A program made the translations under genes and the position numbers. Below the pieces are notes generated by a model. The model saw only the letters and a program-made list of their open reading frames with translations. It did no database searches and had not been told where the DNA came from. From assembly GCA_002473085.1 (NCBI GenBank), contig DKTP01000057.1:1-30800 (forward strand): 30,800 bases of DNA, read 5' to 3'. The DNA comes from Anaerolineales bacterium UBA7227 (lineage in GTDB: Bacteria > Chloroflexota > Anaerolineae > Anaerolineales > Villigracilaceae). Positions 1-7,998 of this stretch are shown piece by piece (positions within the stretch are counted from its first letter, which is position 1; every line of letters begins with the position of its first letter).

Positions 1-434
1 GGCCCGGGACGGTGTTCGATGCGGACCGGGTTCCCGCCCCAATACAGGTCGAGGTTGTGCGTGAAGGAGATCTCCGGCAGCGCCCAGCGGACAGACCCCA
101 GCCCGGGGATGGATTCCCAGTTGGCGCCGGTCTCGTCGCCCTGGGCCTTGAAGGTGGTGGGGCGGTTGCGGAAGGCGTGGGCGGTCTTCTCGTGCGCGAT
201 CACGGTGCAGTCCATGGCGCGCGCGCCCAGCGTCCGGTCGGGATGTGAATCGAGATTAACGAGGACGCGGTCGGGGCCAGCGCCCAGGTTCATAAGGGAG
301 GCGCGCCAGGTGCGGCTGTCGTCGGGCGAGGGGGGCGCGTCGATCTGGACCAGTCCGCGCGGGGCGCTGACGACCCCAAGCGTCACGCCCGGGAGGGCGT
401 CTTCAATATAGACTCTGTCGGCTATGGCTTGCAT
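1..434 (-). CDS. Metallo-beta-lactamase-fold protein, N-terminal part (runs off window)
   Basis: Partial gene: 144 codons are visible and the reading frame stays open through the window edge. The ATG at 434 follows a GGAG ribosome site by a few bases and lies 12 bp after the histidine kinase stop, so the two are probably co-transcribed. The N-terminus (residues 5-60) has the beta-strand pattern typical of MBL-fold hydrolases. The metal-motif region reads D62-S-H64-P-D66-R67, followed by H81. Canonical members have HxHxDH here, so the first His is replaced by Asp and the last by Arg. I infer a divergent or metal-altered MBL member; I cannot assign a substrate or see the remaining metal ligands. 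Family assignment is moderately sure, activity unknown. Confidence 0.7.
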   Translation of the reverse strand, partial: MQAIADRVYIEDALPGVTLGVVSAPRGLVQIDAPPSPDDSRTWRASLMNLGAGPDRVLVNLDSHPDRTLGARAMDCTVIAHEKTAHAFRNRPTTFKAQGDETGANWESIPGLGSVRWALPEISFTHNLDLYWGGNPVRIEHRPG

Positions 435-446
435 GCAAACTCCGTA

Positions 447-2561
447 TTATTTTTCCTGCATTTTGATTTCCTGTGCGGTGGCGATGGGCAGGGTGAAGCG
501 GAAGGACGAGCCCTGCTCCGGCAGGTCTTCCACCCAGATGCGGCCCCCGTGTCCCTGAACGGCGAGGCGGCAGAAGGCCAGTCCCACGCCCAGGCCGCCG
601 GGTTTGTCTTTGCCGCGCAGGCGGGTAAATTTGTCGAAGATGCGTTCGCGGTATTCGGGCGGGATGCCCGGCCCGTTGTCGTTCACCCAGAATTCCGTCC
701 ATTTGCCGTCCTGTTTCGCGCCGATCGTGATGTTTCCGCCGGCCGGCGTGAATTTGATGGCGTTCTCCAACAGGTTGACCGCCACGCGGTGAACCATGCC
801 CGCGTCTGCCCAGAGGATCGGGAGTTGTTCGGGCAGTTCTGAGACCAGCGTCTGGCGGCGGCCCTCGACGGCGGGCGTCACGTCTTTGAGCGCCTGCCGG
901 AGGATGGGCAGCGGGTCGGTCGCCTGCTGGTTCACAACAGACTGGCCGGCTTCGAGACGGTTCAGGTCGAGCAGGGAATCCACCAGGCGCTGGATGCGCG
1001 CGGTGGAGTTGGAGGCGATGTCTAGGATGGAATGCGCCGAGGTTTCGGAGGAATCGATCAAACCCGAAAGCACCTCGATGCTGGAGACGACGTTCGCCAG
1101 CGGCGAGCGCAGGTCGTGATAGATCATAGAGGTCAGGTCGTCGCGCAGGGCGTCCAGTTCCTTGCGCTCGGTGATATCGCGCAGCAGCCATTGGATGGAA
1201 TCGGATTCTTCGAAGTCCACGCGCCGCACGTAGACCTCGACCGGCATTTTCGTCCCCTGCGCCTGTTTGAGCGCGGATTCGTATCCGCACCCGTCGCCTT
1301 CATAGATGGTTTTGAATTTTTCGCCGGTGAGTTCCCATTTGACCGCGTGCAGGTCGGCGATGGACATGGCCCGCAGCTCGCCGTCGCTGTATCCGCTCAT
1401 CGCCACCGCGGGGCGGTTGGCTTCAAGAATGCGCCCATCCCAATCGGTGATGAAGATGGCGTCCATGCTGCCTTCGAACAGTTCGCGGTAGCGGCGGTGG
1501 GCGGCGTCGATGCGTTCGTAGAACTGGACGTTTTGGATGGTCGTCCCCGCGAGCGAACCGAGACCGGTCATCACCAGCAGCGCGTCGGGATCGAACGTCC
1601 CGCTGACGGGGTTGATGGCCTCGATTACGCCGATGACCCCGGCCTGCGTCTGAATGGGAGCCGCGACCACGGCCTTGGCGCGGATGCCGCTGAAGCGGTC
1701 CGCGTCGGTGAAGCGTTTGTCCGAGGCGACGGCGGGGATGACCACGCCGCGTCCCTCGCGCGACACCAGCCCGATCAGCCCTTCGCCGGGAGGCACGCGG
1801 CGGTTGATGATGTTTCCGGCGTTCTGCCCCGTCGCGGCGCGGAAGACGAGATCGCCCGTCTGCGCGTCGTGGAGGGCCACCGCGGCCGTCTCCACCTGCA
1901 GGGCCTGGATGGTTTGATTCAGGATGCGCTGCAACACATCTTCCATGCGGAGCGAAGTGTTGATCGAGGCCGCGCTTTCGGCTAGCGCGGTCATCACGCG
2001 CGCCTGCCGCTGACTTTCGGTGTAGAGACGGGCGTTCAGCACCGCCACACCGGCCTGGTCGGCGATGGCCTGCATCAGTTCGAGATGTTCCTCGTTGAAC
2101 GCGTTGGGGACGGAATGGACCAACGTCAACACGCCCACCAGTTTTTCGCGGGCGAGCAGCGGCACGCAAATGGCCGATTTTGACCCCGTCTTCTCCAGCG
2201 CGTCGTCGGGCCGGCGCAGCCAGCGCTCGTCCTTCATGGTGTCGGGAAGGAGCGCGGCTTTACGGTGACTCACCACCCAGCCGGCCAGTCCGCGTTCGAC
2301 CGTGTCGCGCAACTGCTGGGTGGTATGTTCGTGGAATTGCTGCCCGTAGACGATGGTCGCGTCCACGGGTTTTTTATCGTCGTCCAGCACCACAATGCTG
2401 GCGCGTTCGCCGCCCACGTTTCGCATGGCCTCAAAAAGGACGCGCTGCAACACCGTGCGCAAATCCAGCGCGGTAGCCACCTCGCGGCTGACGTGATAGA
2501 GGAGTTCCAGCAAAGCGCGGGTGCGATCTTCGTGTGCGGGTTTAGAGAATGAACGAAACAC
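447..2561 (-). CDS. Soluble GAF-GAF-PAS sensor histidine kinase
   Basis: Predicted cytosolic sensor kinase that autophosphorylates and passes phosphate to an unidentified response regulator. Numbered from the GTG start, the order is GAF (about 20-180), GAF (195-350), PAS (358-470), HisKA with phospho-acceptor H482 in YHDLRSPL, then HATPase with an N-box (NLLENAIKF, N600), G1 (DNGPGIP) and G2 (GLGVGLAF). No membrane helix or signal peptide is seen. The frame opens at an ATG at 2591, but an extended -10 box (TGCTATACT) lies inside those first codons. The GTG at 2561, preceded by AGAAGG at a spacing of 5, is therefore the better start. No receiver-domain gene is in the window, so it is an orphan kinase here. 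It reads directly into the MBL-fold gene. Ligands of the GAF and PAS domains cannot be deduced. Confidence 0.9.
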   Translation of the reverse strand: MFRSFSKPAHEDRTRALLELLYHVSREVATALDLRTVLQRVLFEAMRNVGGERASIVVLDDDKKPVDATIVYGQQFHEHTTQQLRDTVERGLAGWVVSHRKAALLPDTMKDERWLRRPDDALEKTGSKSAICVPLLAREKLVGVLTLVHSVPNAFNEEHLELMQAIADQAGVAVLNARLYTESQRQARVMTALAESAASINTSLRMEDVLQRILNQTIQALQVETAAVALHDAQTGDLVFRAATGQNAGNIINRRVPPGEGLIGLVSREGRGVVIPAVASDKRFTDADRFSGIRAKAVVAAPIQTQAGVIGVIEAINPVSGTFDPDALLVMTGLGSLAGTTIQNVQFYERIDAAHRRYRELFEGSMDAIFITDWDGRILEANRPAVAMSGYSDGELRAMSIADLHAVKWELTGEKFKTIYEGDGCGYESALKQAQGTKMPVEVYVRRVDFEESDSIQWLLRDITERKELDALRDDLTSMIYHDLRSPLANVVSSIEVLSGLIDSSETSAHSILDIASNSTARIQRLVDSLLDLNRLEAGQSVVNQQATDPLPILRQALKDVTPAVEGRRQTLVSELPEQLPILWADAGMVHRVAVNLLENAIKFTPAGGNITIGAKQDGKWTEFWVNDNGPGIPPEYRERIFDKFTRLRGKDKPGGLGVGLAFCRLAVQGHGGRIWVEDLPEQGSSFRFTLPIATAQEIKMQEK

Positions 2562-2579
2562 GTCGGCCTTCTCGACGAA

Positions 2580-2609
2580 AGTATAGCACATTCGCCTCGC
2601 TGCGGTAAA
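2580..2609 (-). promoter_or_regulatory. Promoter of the histidine kinase gene
   Basis: An extended -10 (TGC + TATACT, 2585-2580) has a -35-like TTTACC at 2609-2604, 18 bp upstream. It overlaps the first codons of the longest kinase frame and argues for the downstream GTG start. It is interleaved with the promoter of the divergent HAD gene. Confidence 0.6.
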
Positions 2610-2611
2610 AT
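2606..2611 (+). promoter_or_regulatory. -10 box of the HAD gene, leaderless geometry
   Basis: TAAAAT ends 6 nt before the ATG at 2618. With normal -10 to start-site spacing, transcription would begin at or next to the A of the ATG, giving a leaderless mRNA. No Shine-Dalgarno sequence is seen. Confidence 0.55.
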
Positions 2612-2617
2612 TCGGTC

Positions 2618-3283
2618 ATGCCTCTCGACCTCTCGCGCATACGCGCCCTGTGCTTCGACGTGGACGGGACTCTGAGCGACACCGACGATCTCTACGCGGG
2701 CCAGGCGGCGCGCTTCCTGCCCCGCTTCCTCTTCCGCGACCCCCAGCGGGCCGCCCGCCGCCTGGTGATGTGGATCGAATCCCCCGGCAACGCGCTGATG
2801 GGGATTCCCGACCGCTTCGGCCTCGACGACGAGCTGGCCGCGCTGGTCAACTGGATGAACCGCCATCGCAAAAAGCGCTGGAAGCGCTACCTCCTCGTCC
2901 CCGGCGTGGACGCCATGCTGGCGCGCCTGCACGGACGTTACCCGATGGCCGTCGTCTCGGCCCGCGACGAAGACGGGACGCGCGCCTTCCTCGACCGCTT
3001 CAACCTGACGCGTTACTTCGACGTAATCGTCGCCGCGCTGACCGCCGAACACACCAAGCCCTATCCCGACCCGGTCATTTACGCGGCGGAGAAGATGGGC
3101 GTCGCGCCCGAATCCTGCCTGATGATCGGCGACACCACCGTGGACATCCGCGCCGGCAGGTCCGCGGGCGCGCAGACGGCGGGCGTGTTATGCGGTTTTG
3201 GCGAAGAGGAGGAATTGAGGAGAGCGGGCGCGGACTTGATTCTCAAGTCCACGACGGACGTGGAAGCGGCGCTGGGCGGGTGA
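2618..3283 (+). CDS. HAD-superfamily hydrolase (phosphoglycolate phosphatase-like)
   Basis: A 221-residue HAD subfamily I phosphatase, the usual size for this group. Motif I is FDVDGT near residue 13 (nucleophile Asp and acid/base Asp), followed by an alpha-helical cap. Motif II is the VVSA segment, motif III Lys lies in HTKPYPDP, and motif IV is MIGDTTVDI with the metal-binding Asp. The family hydrolyses small phosphate monoesters in the cytosol; the actual substrate cannot be read from sequence. It is transcribed divergently from the histidine kinase across 56 bp or less. It has no ribosome site, and its ATG sits 6 nt after a -10 box, suggesting a leaderless transcript. It converges with the acyltransferase gene, leaving 23 bp between stops. 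Confidence 0.88.
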   Translation: MPLDLSRIRALCFDVDGTLSDTDDLYAGQAARFLPRFLFRDPQRAARRLVMWIESPGNALMGIPDRFGLDDELAALVNWMNRHRKKRWKRYLLVPGVDAMLARLHGRYPMAVVSARDEDGTRAFLDRFNLTRYFDVIVAALTAEHTKPYPDPVIYAAEKMGVAPESCLMIGDTTVDIRAGRSAGAQTAGVLCGFGEEEELRRAGADLILKSTTDVEAALGG

Positions 3284-3306
3284 TCGGCGGAGCGGTTTAA
3301 AGCGCT

Positions 3307-3891
3307 CTACAACTCGCTCGTGCGCGCCGGGCGAATCCCGGTCTTGTCCGCGTAGAAGGCTTTGATCGAGCGGATGTCCGCTTCCATGTCGTCGGTCACG
3401 TTGAAAGCGGGACCGATGCCGCAGGTTTTGGCGGCGCTGTCCACGTAGCCGGTGAGAATGGGGACTCCCGCCTTTTTCGCGATGTGATAGAAACCCGTCT
3501 TCCACTCGTTGACTTTGGAACGCGTCCCCTCGGGCGTGATGACCAGCATGAAGCGTTCGTTGGCGCGGAAGGCCTCCGCCATCTGGTCCACCAGCCCCTG
3601 CGATTTGGCGCGGTCCACGGGGTAGCCGCCGCACCAGCGGAAGAATCCGCCGAGGGGAGAGCGGAAGAGCTCGGCTTTGCCTATGAAGCGGAAGTCGCCG
3701 CGCAGGGTGAGGGCCAGGCCGAGGAACACGATGAAATCCCAGTTGGAGGTGTGCGGCGCGCCGACGATGACGAATTTCGGGGCGTCTGGGATGCGTCCGT
3801 CCACGCGCCAGCCGAAAAGTCGGAAGAAGAAGCGGGTGAGGGCGCGGAAAAAATCGGTCAGGATGGGAGTCGTGAAGATGGTCGTCTTCAT
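3307..3891 (-). CDS. PlsC-like lysophospholipid acyltransferase family protein
   Basis: A 194-residue protein with glycerolipid acyltransferase motifs. HTSNWD (HxxxxD catalytic motif) lies near residue 47, then a GYPVDR block, ITPEGTRS (the EGTR substrate-phosphate motif) near 118, and a GVPI block. These enzymes move an acyl chain onto a lysophospholipid or related acceptor at the inner membrane face. The length suits the short, soluble or peripheral branch. Its ATG overlaps the TGA of the upstream ABC ATPase by 4 nt, so it is translationally coupled as the last gene of the importer operon. The link between lipid acylation and peptide import is unexplained and may only be shared transcription. 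The acceptor is not predictable. Confidence 0.85.
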   Translation of the reverse strand: MKTTIFTTPILTDFFRALTRFFFRLFGWRVDGRIPDAPKFVIVGAPHTSNWDFIVFLGLALTLRGDFRFIGKAELFRSPLGGFFRWCGGYPVDRAKSQGLVDQMAEAFRANERFMLVITPEGTRSKVNEWKTGFYHIAKKAGVPILTGYVDSAAKTCGIGPAFNVTDDMEADIRSIKAFYADKTGIRPARTSEL

Positions 3892-4874
3892 GGTTTCACC
3901 AGCCAGCAGGCCGCCTGGTGACCATCTCCCAAGTCAACGTATGGAGGGTCTTCGGTCTTGCAGCGTTCGATGGCGATGGGACAGCGCGGGTGGAAGCGGC
4001 ATCCGCCGGGGAGATGGATCGGGTTGGGAGTCTCGCCCTGCAAAATGACGCGCTCGCGTCGCAGGCGCGGGTTCGGGACGGGGACGACCGAGAGCAGGGC
4101 TTTGGTGTAGGGGTGCTGTGGATTCGCCAGGATCGCGGCGGTGGGACCGATCTCGACGATGCGCCCCAAATACATGACCGCGATGCGGTCCGCGAAGTAG
4201 CCGACCGTGCCGAGGTCGTGGGTGATGAGGATGATGGAGATCTGCCGCGTCTGGCGCAGGTCGGCGAGCAGGTTGAGGATCTCGGCGCGGATGGAGACGT
4301 CCAGCATCGAGACGGGTTCGTCCGCGATGAGCAAATGCGGTTCGAGGACGAGCGCGCCCGCGATGACCACGCGCTGGCGCTGTCCGCCAGAAAGTTGATG
4401 GGGGAAGCGGTGCATGTAGTCCGCGGCGGGTTTCAGCCCCGCGTCCTCCAGCGCTTTGACGACGCGCGCCTCGCGCTCGGCTTTGGCGTGGACCAGCCCA
4501 TGCACGTCGAGCGGCTCGGCCACGATCTCGCCGATGGTCTGGGTGGGGTTGAGCGACTCGTACGGGTCCTGGAAGACCATCTGGATTCGCTGGCGGAGGA
4601 GTTTACGGTCGTGCTCGTTGGCGTGGGTGATCTCCTTCGACTCGAAGACGATCCGTCCTTCGGTCGGCTCCTCCAGCCCCATCAACGTCAACGCCAGCGT
4701 GGACTTGCCGCATCCGCTCTCGCCGACCACGGCCACCGCCTCGCCGCGGCGCAGTTGCAGGCTGATCCCGTCCACCGCGTGGATGTAGTCGACGCGGCGG
4801 GCGAAGAGTCCCGGCCGGCCGGCGAGGAAGCGTTTTTTCAAGTCGTGGATTTCGAGGAAGTAGTCGGCGCTCAT
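3888..4874 (-). CDS. Oligopeptide/dipeptide ABC transporter ATP-binding protein (OppF/DppF type)
   Basis: ATPase subunit of a peptide/nickel-family importer. Walker A is GESGCGKS at residues 51-58; a Q-loop ([12 protein letters not shown]), the signature LSGGQRQR, Walker B (LLIADEP) and switch His (ILITHD) follow. The C-terminus carries the oligopeptide-HPY tail with CRFHPRCP and later Cys, a conserved feature of Opp/Dpp ATPases. The ATG at 4874 overlaps the stop of the permease-ATPase fusion by 4 nt, which I prefer over an in-frame ATG ten codons upstream. It should pair with the ATPase domain of the fusion to form the nucleotide-binding dimer on the cytosolic side. Substrate is not determined. 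Confidence 0.95.
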   Translation of the reverse strand: MSADYFLEIHDLKKRFLAGRPGLFARRVDYIHAVDGISLQLRRGEAVAVVGESGCGKSTLALTLMGLEEPTEGRIVFESKEITHANEHDRKLLRQRIQMVFQDPYESLNPTQTIGEIVAEPLDVHGLVHAKAEREARVVKALEDAGLKPAADYMHRFPHQLSGGQRQRVVIAGALVLEPHLLIADEPVSMLDVSIRAEILNLLADLRQTRQISIILITHDLGTVGYFADRIAVMYLGRIVEIGPTAAILANPQHPYTKALLSVVPVPNPRLRRERVILQGETPNPIHLPGGCRFHPRCPIAIERCKTEDPPYVDLGDGHQAACWLVKP

Positions 4875-6835
4875 GGCTGTTTCGTTTCCTCCGCCAGATG
4901 ACAACTGGCATAGTGCCAGTCGCTCAATTGATGGATGGCGGGCTGCTCCACGAGGCAGCGTTCGAACGCCAGCGGACAGCGCGGCGCGAATCGGCAGCCG
5001 GGCGGCAGTTGGTCCAATTTGGGAGGATGGCCGGGGATGGAGACCAGGCGTCTTTCGGGATGCGTGAGATCGGGGAAAGCCTTCAACAATTCCTGCGTGT
5101 ACGGATGGCGCGCGGCGTTATAGATGGTGTCCACGTCGGCGTACTCGGCGGTCACGCCGCCGTACATGACCAGGACCGAGTCGCACATCTCGGCGACCAC
5201 GCCCAGGTCGTGCGTGACGAAGATGATGGAAAGTCCAAGTTTGCGGCGGAGCGAGTCGAGCAGTTCCAGCACCTGCGCCTGGATCATCACGTCGAGCGCG
5301 GTGGTGGGTTCGTCCGCGACGATGACTTTCGGGTTGCATGCCAACGCCATGGCGATCATGGCGCGCTGGCGCATCCCGCCCGAATACTGGTGCGGGAAAT
5401 GCCGGTTATGTTCGGGAGAAATGCCGACGAGGTCGAGAAGTTCCGAAACGCGCGCTTCGAGCGCGGCGTCTTTCATCGTCGGGTCGTGCTTGACGATGGC
5501 CTCCGCGATCTGGTCGCCCACCGTGCGCACGGGATTGAGCGCGTTCATCGCGCCCTGGAAGACCATCGAGATTCCCTTCCAGCGCACTTGTTCCATTTCC
5601 TCGTCGGTCAGGCCGGTCAGCTCGGTATCGCCGAACCAGATCTCGCCGTTCACGACCTGCCCGGCCGCAGGGAGCAGGCGGAGCAGGGAAAGCGCCAGCG
5701 TCGTCTTGCCGCAGCCCGATTCGCCGACGAGTCCCATCAGCTCGCCTTCGCGCAGGTAGAACGAGACGTTCTCGACGGCGCGCGCCGGGGGACGGTCGTC
5801 GCTGACGTAGGAGATGGATAGGTCGTTCGCCTGGAGGACGATCGGCGCCTCGGACGGGAGCCGCGTGCGCGGTCCGGGGCGAAGCGGTTTGCCCGTCGCC
5901 TCATGCCTGACGGTGGGCCGGGCGCGCATCAGGTGATGGGTTTCCAGCCTCGGATTCAACACCTGCTCGAGCCCGTGACCGAAGAGCGTCAACCCGAGGA
6001 CGACCCAGACGATCCCGAAGCCCGGCGCGACGAGCGCCCACCACGCGCCGGTGGACATGGCGCCGCGCCCGAACGCGTAGTTGAGCATCTGTCCCCACGA
6101 GAGCGCGGTCGGGTCGCCGAGGCCGAGGAAGGAGAGCACGCTTTCGTCGAGGATGGCCGCGGAGACGACCAGCACCGCGTTGACGACCAGGATCGGCATG
6201 ACCAGCGGGAGGATGTGGCGGCGGATGATGTGACGGTTATCCGCGCCGATGGCGCGCGCCCGCAGGACGAATTTGCGCGATTTGACGGCCAGCGTCTGCG
6301 AGCGGACGATGCGCGAGGTGGTGGTCCATCCAAGCAGGCCGATGACGAAGATGATGTTGAAGAGCGAGGGTTTGGTGAGCGCCACGATGACGACCATCAG
6401 CGGCAGGTCGGGGATGACGAGCATGATGTCGTTGAAGCGCATGAGGACGTTTTCGACGCGTCCGCCATAGTATCCCGCCACGATGCCGATCAACCCGCCG
6501 ATGAAGACGGAGATGAAGGCGGCGAAGAAACCGACGATGAGCGAAACGCGCGCGCCGTAGACGAAGTTGGTGAACACGTCCTGCCCGGCGTCGTCGGTGC
6601 CGAGCCAGTGGGCCGCGCTGGGCGGATTGTAGATGTCGCTCGTCCCCACCCCGTGCTGGGCGTTCGGGCTATACGGCGCGATGACGGGGGCGAAGACCGC
6701 CACAGACACGATGACGAGGAGCATGATAAAGCCGACGATGCCCATCCTGCTGCGGCGGAAGACGCGCCAGAAATCCGCGAAGCGCGTCGCGATGGAAGGA
6801 GTGGCGGGGGCTGAGACTAAGGCTGATTCTGTCAT
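4871..6835 (-). CDS. Fused peptide ABC importer permease (DppC type) and ATPase (DppD type)
   Basis: A single 654-residue frame joins two subunits that are normally separate. Residues 1-300 are a DppC/OppC permease: an N-terminal membrane helix (about 32-54), the HWLGTDDAGQDVF segment, several further helices and an EAA-like loop (RARAIGADNRHIIRRHILP). After a linker rich in Arg, Pro and His (about 300-332), residues 333-654 form an ATPase: Walker A GESGCGKT (371-378), signature YSGGMRQRA, Walker B VIVADEP, switch His FVTHD, and a Cys-containing HPY tail (CRFAPRCP). All catalytic motifs look intact. It sits between the permease and the second ATPase genes and overlaps the latter by 4 nt. The frame is continuous, so this is a genuine fusion unless the assembly is wrong. 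Confidence 0.93.
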   Translation of the reverse strand: MTESALVSAPATPSIATRFADFWRVFRRSRMGIVGFIMLLVIVSVAVFAPVIAPYSPNAQHGVGTSDIYNPPSAAHWLGTDDAGQDVFTNFVYGARVSLIVGFFAAFISVFIGGLIGIVAGYYGGRVENVLMRFNDIMLVIPDLPLMVVIVALTKPSLFNIIFVIGLLGWTTTSRIVRSQTLAVKSRKFVLRARAIGADNRHIIRRHILPLVMPILVVNAVLVVSAAILDESVLSFLGLGDPTALSWGQMLNYAFGRGAMSTGAWWALVAPGFGIVWVVLGLTLFGHGLEQVLNPRLETHHLMRARPTVRHEATGKPLRPGPRTRLPSEAPIVLQANDLSISYVSDDRPPARAVENVSFYLREGELMGLVGESGCGKTTLALSLLRLLPAAGQVVNGEIWFGDTELTGLTDEEMEQVRWKGISMVFQGAMNALNPVRTVGDQIAEAIVKHDPTMKDAALEARVSELLDLVGISPEHNRHFPHQYSGGMRQRAMIAMALACNPKVIVADEPTTALDVMIQAQVLELLDSLRRKLGLSIIFVTHDLGVVAEMCDSVLVMYGGVTAEYADVDTIYNAARHPYTQELLKAFPDLTHPERRLVSIPGHPPKLDQLPPGCRFAPRCPLAFERCLVEQPAIHQLSDWHYASCHLAEETKQP

Positions 6836-6905
6836 GTTTTTTTATGTACGCGAATCTCACGGAGTCACATGCATTAAACGGAATCCGCGCGATCGGGCGT
6901 CGCGG

Positions 6906-7934
6906 TCACTCACTCTGCACACGCGGGTCGAGGTAGGCATAGGTCAGCTCGGCGATGAGATTGGCGACGATGACCGCGACCGCGATGAGCAGGAACGCGC
7001 CCTGCAGCACGGGGAAGTCGCGGCGGTTGACGGCCTCGTAGATGGCGCCGCCCAGTCCGGGCCAGGAGAAGACGGATTCGATCTGCACCGCGCCCGCCAT
7101 CGTGAATCCCAGGTTGATGGCGATGATCGTCACCAGCGGGAGCATGGCATTCTTCAAGGCATGGTCCTTCAAAACCTGGAATGTGTTCAGTCCTTTGGCC
7201 TTGGCGGTGAGGACGTAATCTTCCGAAAGCACGTCCAACAGACTGGAGCGCATGATTAGCATGTACTCGCCCATGTAAACGATAGTGTACGTCAACGTGG
7301 GCAGGAGCATGTGACGGAACACGTCGCCGGCGCGGACGAAGAACGGCTGACTGCTCATGCCGGGCGTCTGCATCCCGCCGACGGGCAGTCCGTGATTCGA
7401 GCCCCAAAAGAGCAGGATGATCCCCAGCCAGAATGTGGGCAAACTCCACGCCAGCAGGCTGACGATGAGCGCGACATAGTCAATGGACGTGCGCGCCTTC
7501 CACGCCGCGAACACGCCGAAGATCACGCCGATGAAGATCGCCAGGAGTTGCCCCGCGCCGATGAGCAGAATGGTATTCCACAACCGTTCGGCGAGGATAT
7601 TCGCCACAGGACGGTTGGTGTGGTAACTGATGCCCATCTCTCCCTGCAGCAGGTTTTTGACGTAAATGAAAAACTGCGTGTCGAGCGGGTTGACCGCGCA
7701 CGAGCCGAACTTGACGGGATTGAGCGACTCGAAGCAGTTGATAACTGGCTTATCCAACCCGAAGCGGACGCGGATGGCCTCGATCGCCTCCTTTTTGAGA
7801 CGCGGGTCGTGGATGCCCGCCCGCGCCGGGTCGCCGGGCAGGACGCGGAAGAGGAAGAAGTTGAGGACAAGCACGAAGATAACGGTGAAAACCGCCCATC
7901 CGATCTTGCCCAGGAGGTAACGCCAGCGTTTCAC
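6906..7934 (-). CDS. Peptide ABC importer permease (DppB/OppB type)
   Basis: A 342-residue inner-membrane permease. An N-terminal helix (about 12-32) precedes the family's FRVLPGDPA motif, and five or so further helices and the EAA loop (TAKAKGLNTFQVLKDHALKNA) follow. The protein ends in the usual ELTYAYLDPRV segment. The start is GTG at 7934, with AAAGGA just upstream at good spacing. It should form the membrane channel together with the permease half of the downstream fusion protein. An extra periplasmic-side loop near residues 60-80 (NCFESLNPVKFGSCAVNP) carries two Cys residues that could form a disulfide; this is common in the family branch but I cannot confirm it. Confidence 0.95.
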   Translation of the reverse strand: MKRWRYLLGKIGWAVFTVIFVLVLNFFLFRVLPGDPARAGIHDPRLKKEAIEAIRVRFGLDKPVINCFESLNPVKFGSCAVNPLDTQFFIYVKNLLQGEMGISYHTNRPVANILAERLWNTILLIGAGQLLAIFIGVIFGVFAAWKARTSIDYVALIVSLLAWSLPTFWLGIILLFWGSNHGLPVGGMQTPGMSSQPFFVRAGDVFRHMLLPTLTYTIVYMGEYMLIMRSSLLDVLSEDYVLTAKAKGLNTFQVLKDHALKNAMLPLVTIIAINLGFTMAGAVQIESVFSWPGLGGAIYEAVNRRDFPVLQGAFLLIAVAVIVANLIAELTYAYLDPRVQSE

Positions 7935-7951
7935 AGGAATCCTTTACCGCG

Positions 7952-7984
7952 CCTCCCCAAATCGAAGCGCGCGGTTTGGGGAGG
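7952..7984 (-). terminator. Intercistronic hairpin between binding-protein and permease genes
   Basis: A perfect 10-bp inverted repeat (CCTCCCCAAA / TTTGGGGAGG) with a 13-nt loop lies just after the binding-protein stop. No T-run follows on the minus strand, so it is more likely an attenuator or mRNA-stabilising hairpin than a full terminator. Such elements often leave the binding protein more abundant than its permease. Confidence 0.55.
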
Positions 7985-7998
7985 GCGGGAGAGCAGTC

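Noticed and set aside
5903..6814. Plus-strand ORF opposite the permease-ATPase fusion
   Set aside because: Asp/Glu/Arg/His-rich shadow frame with no ribosome site.
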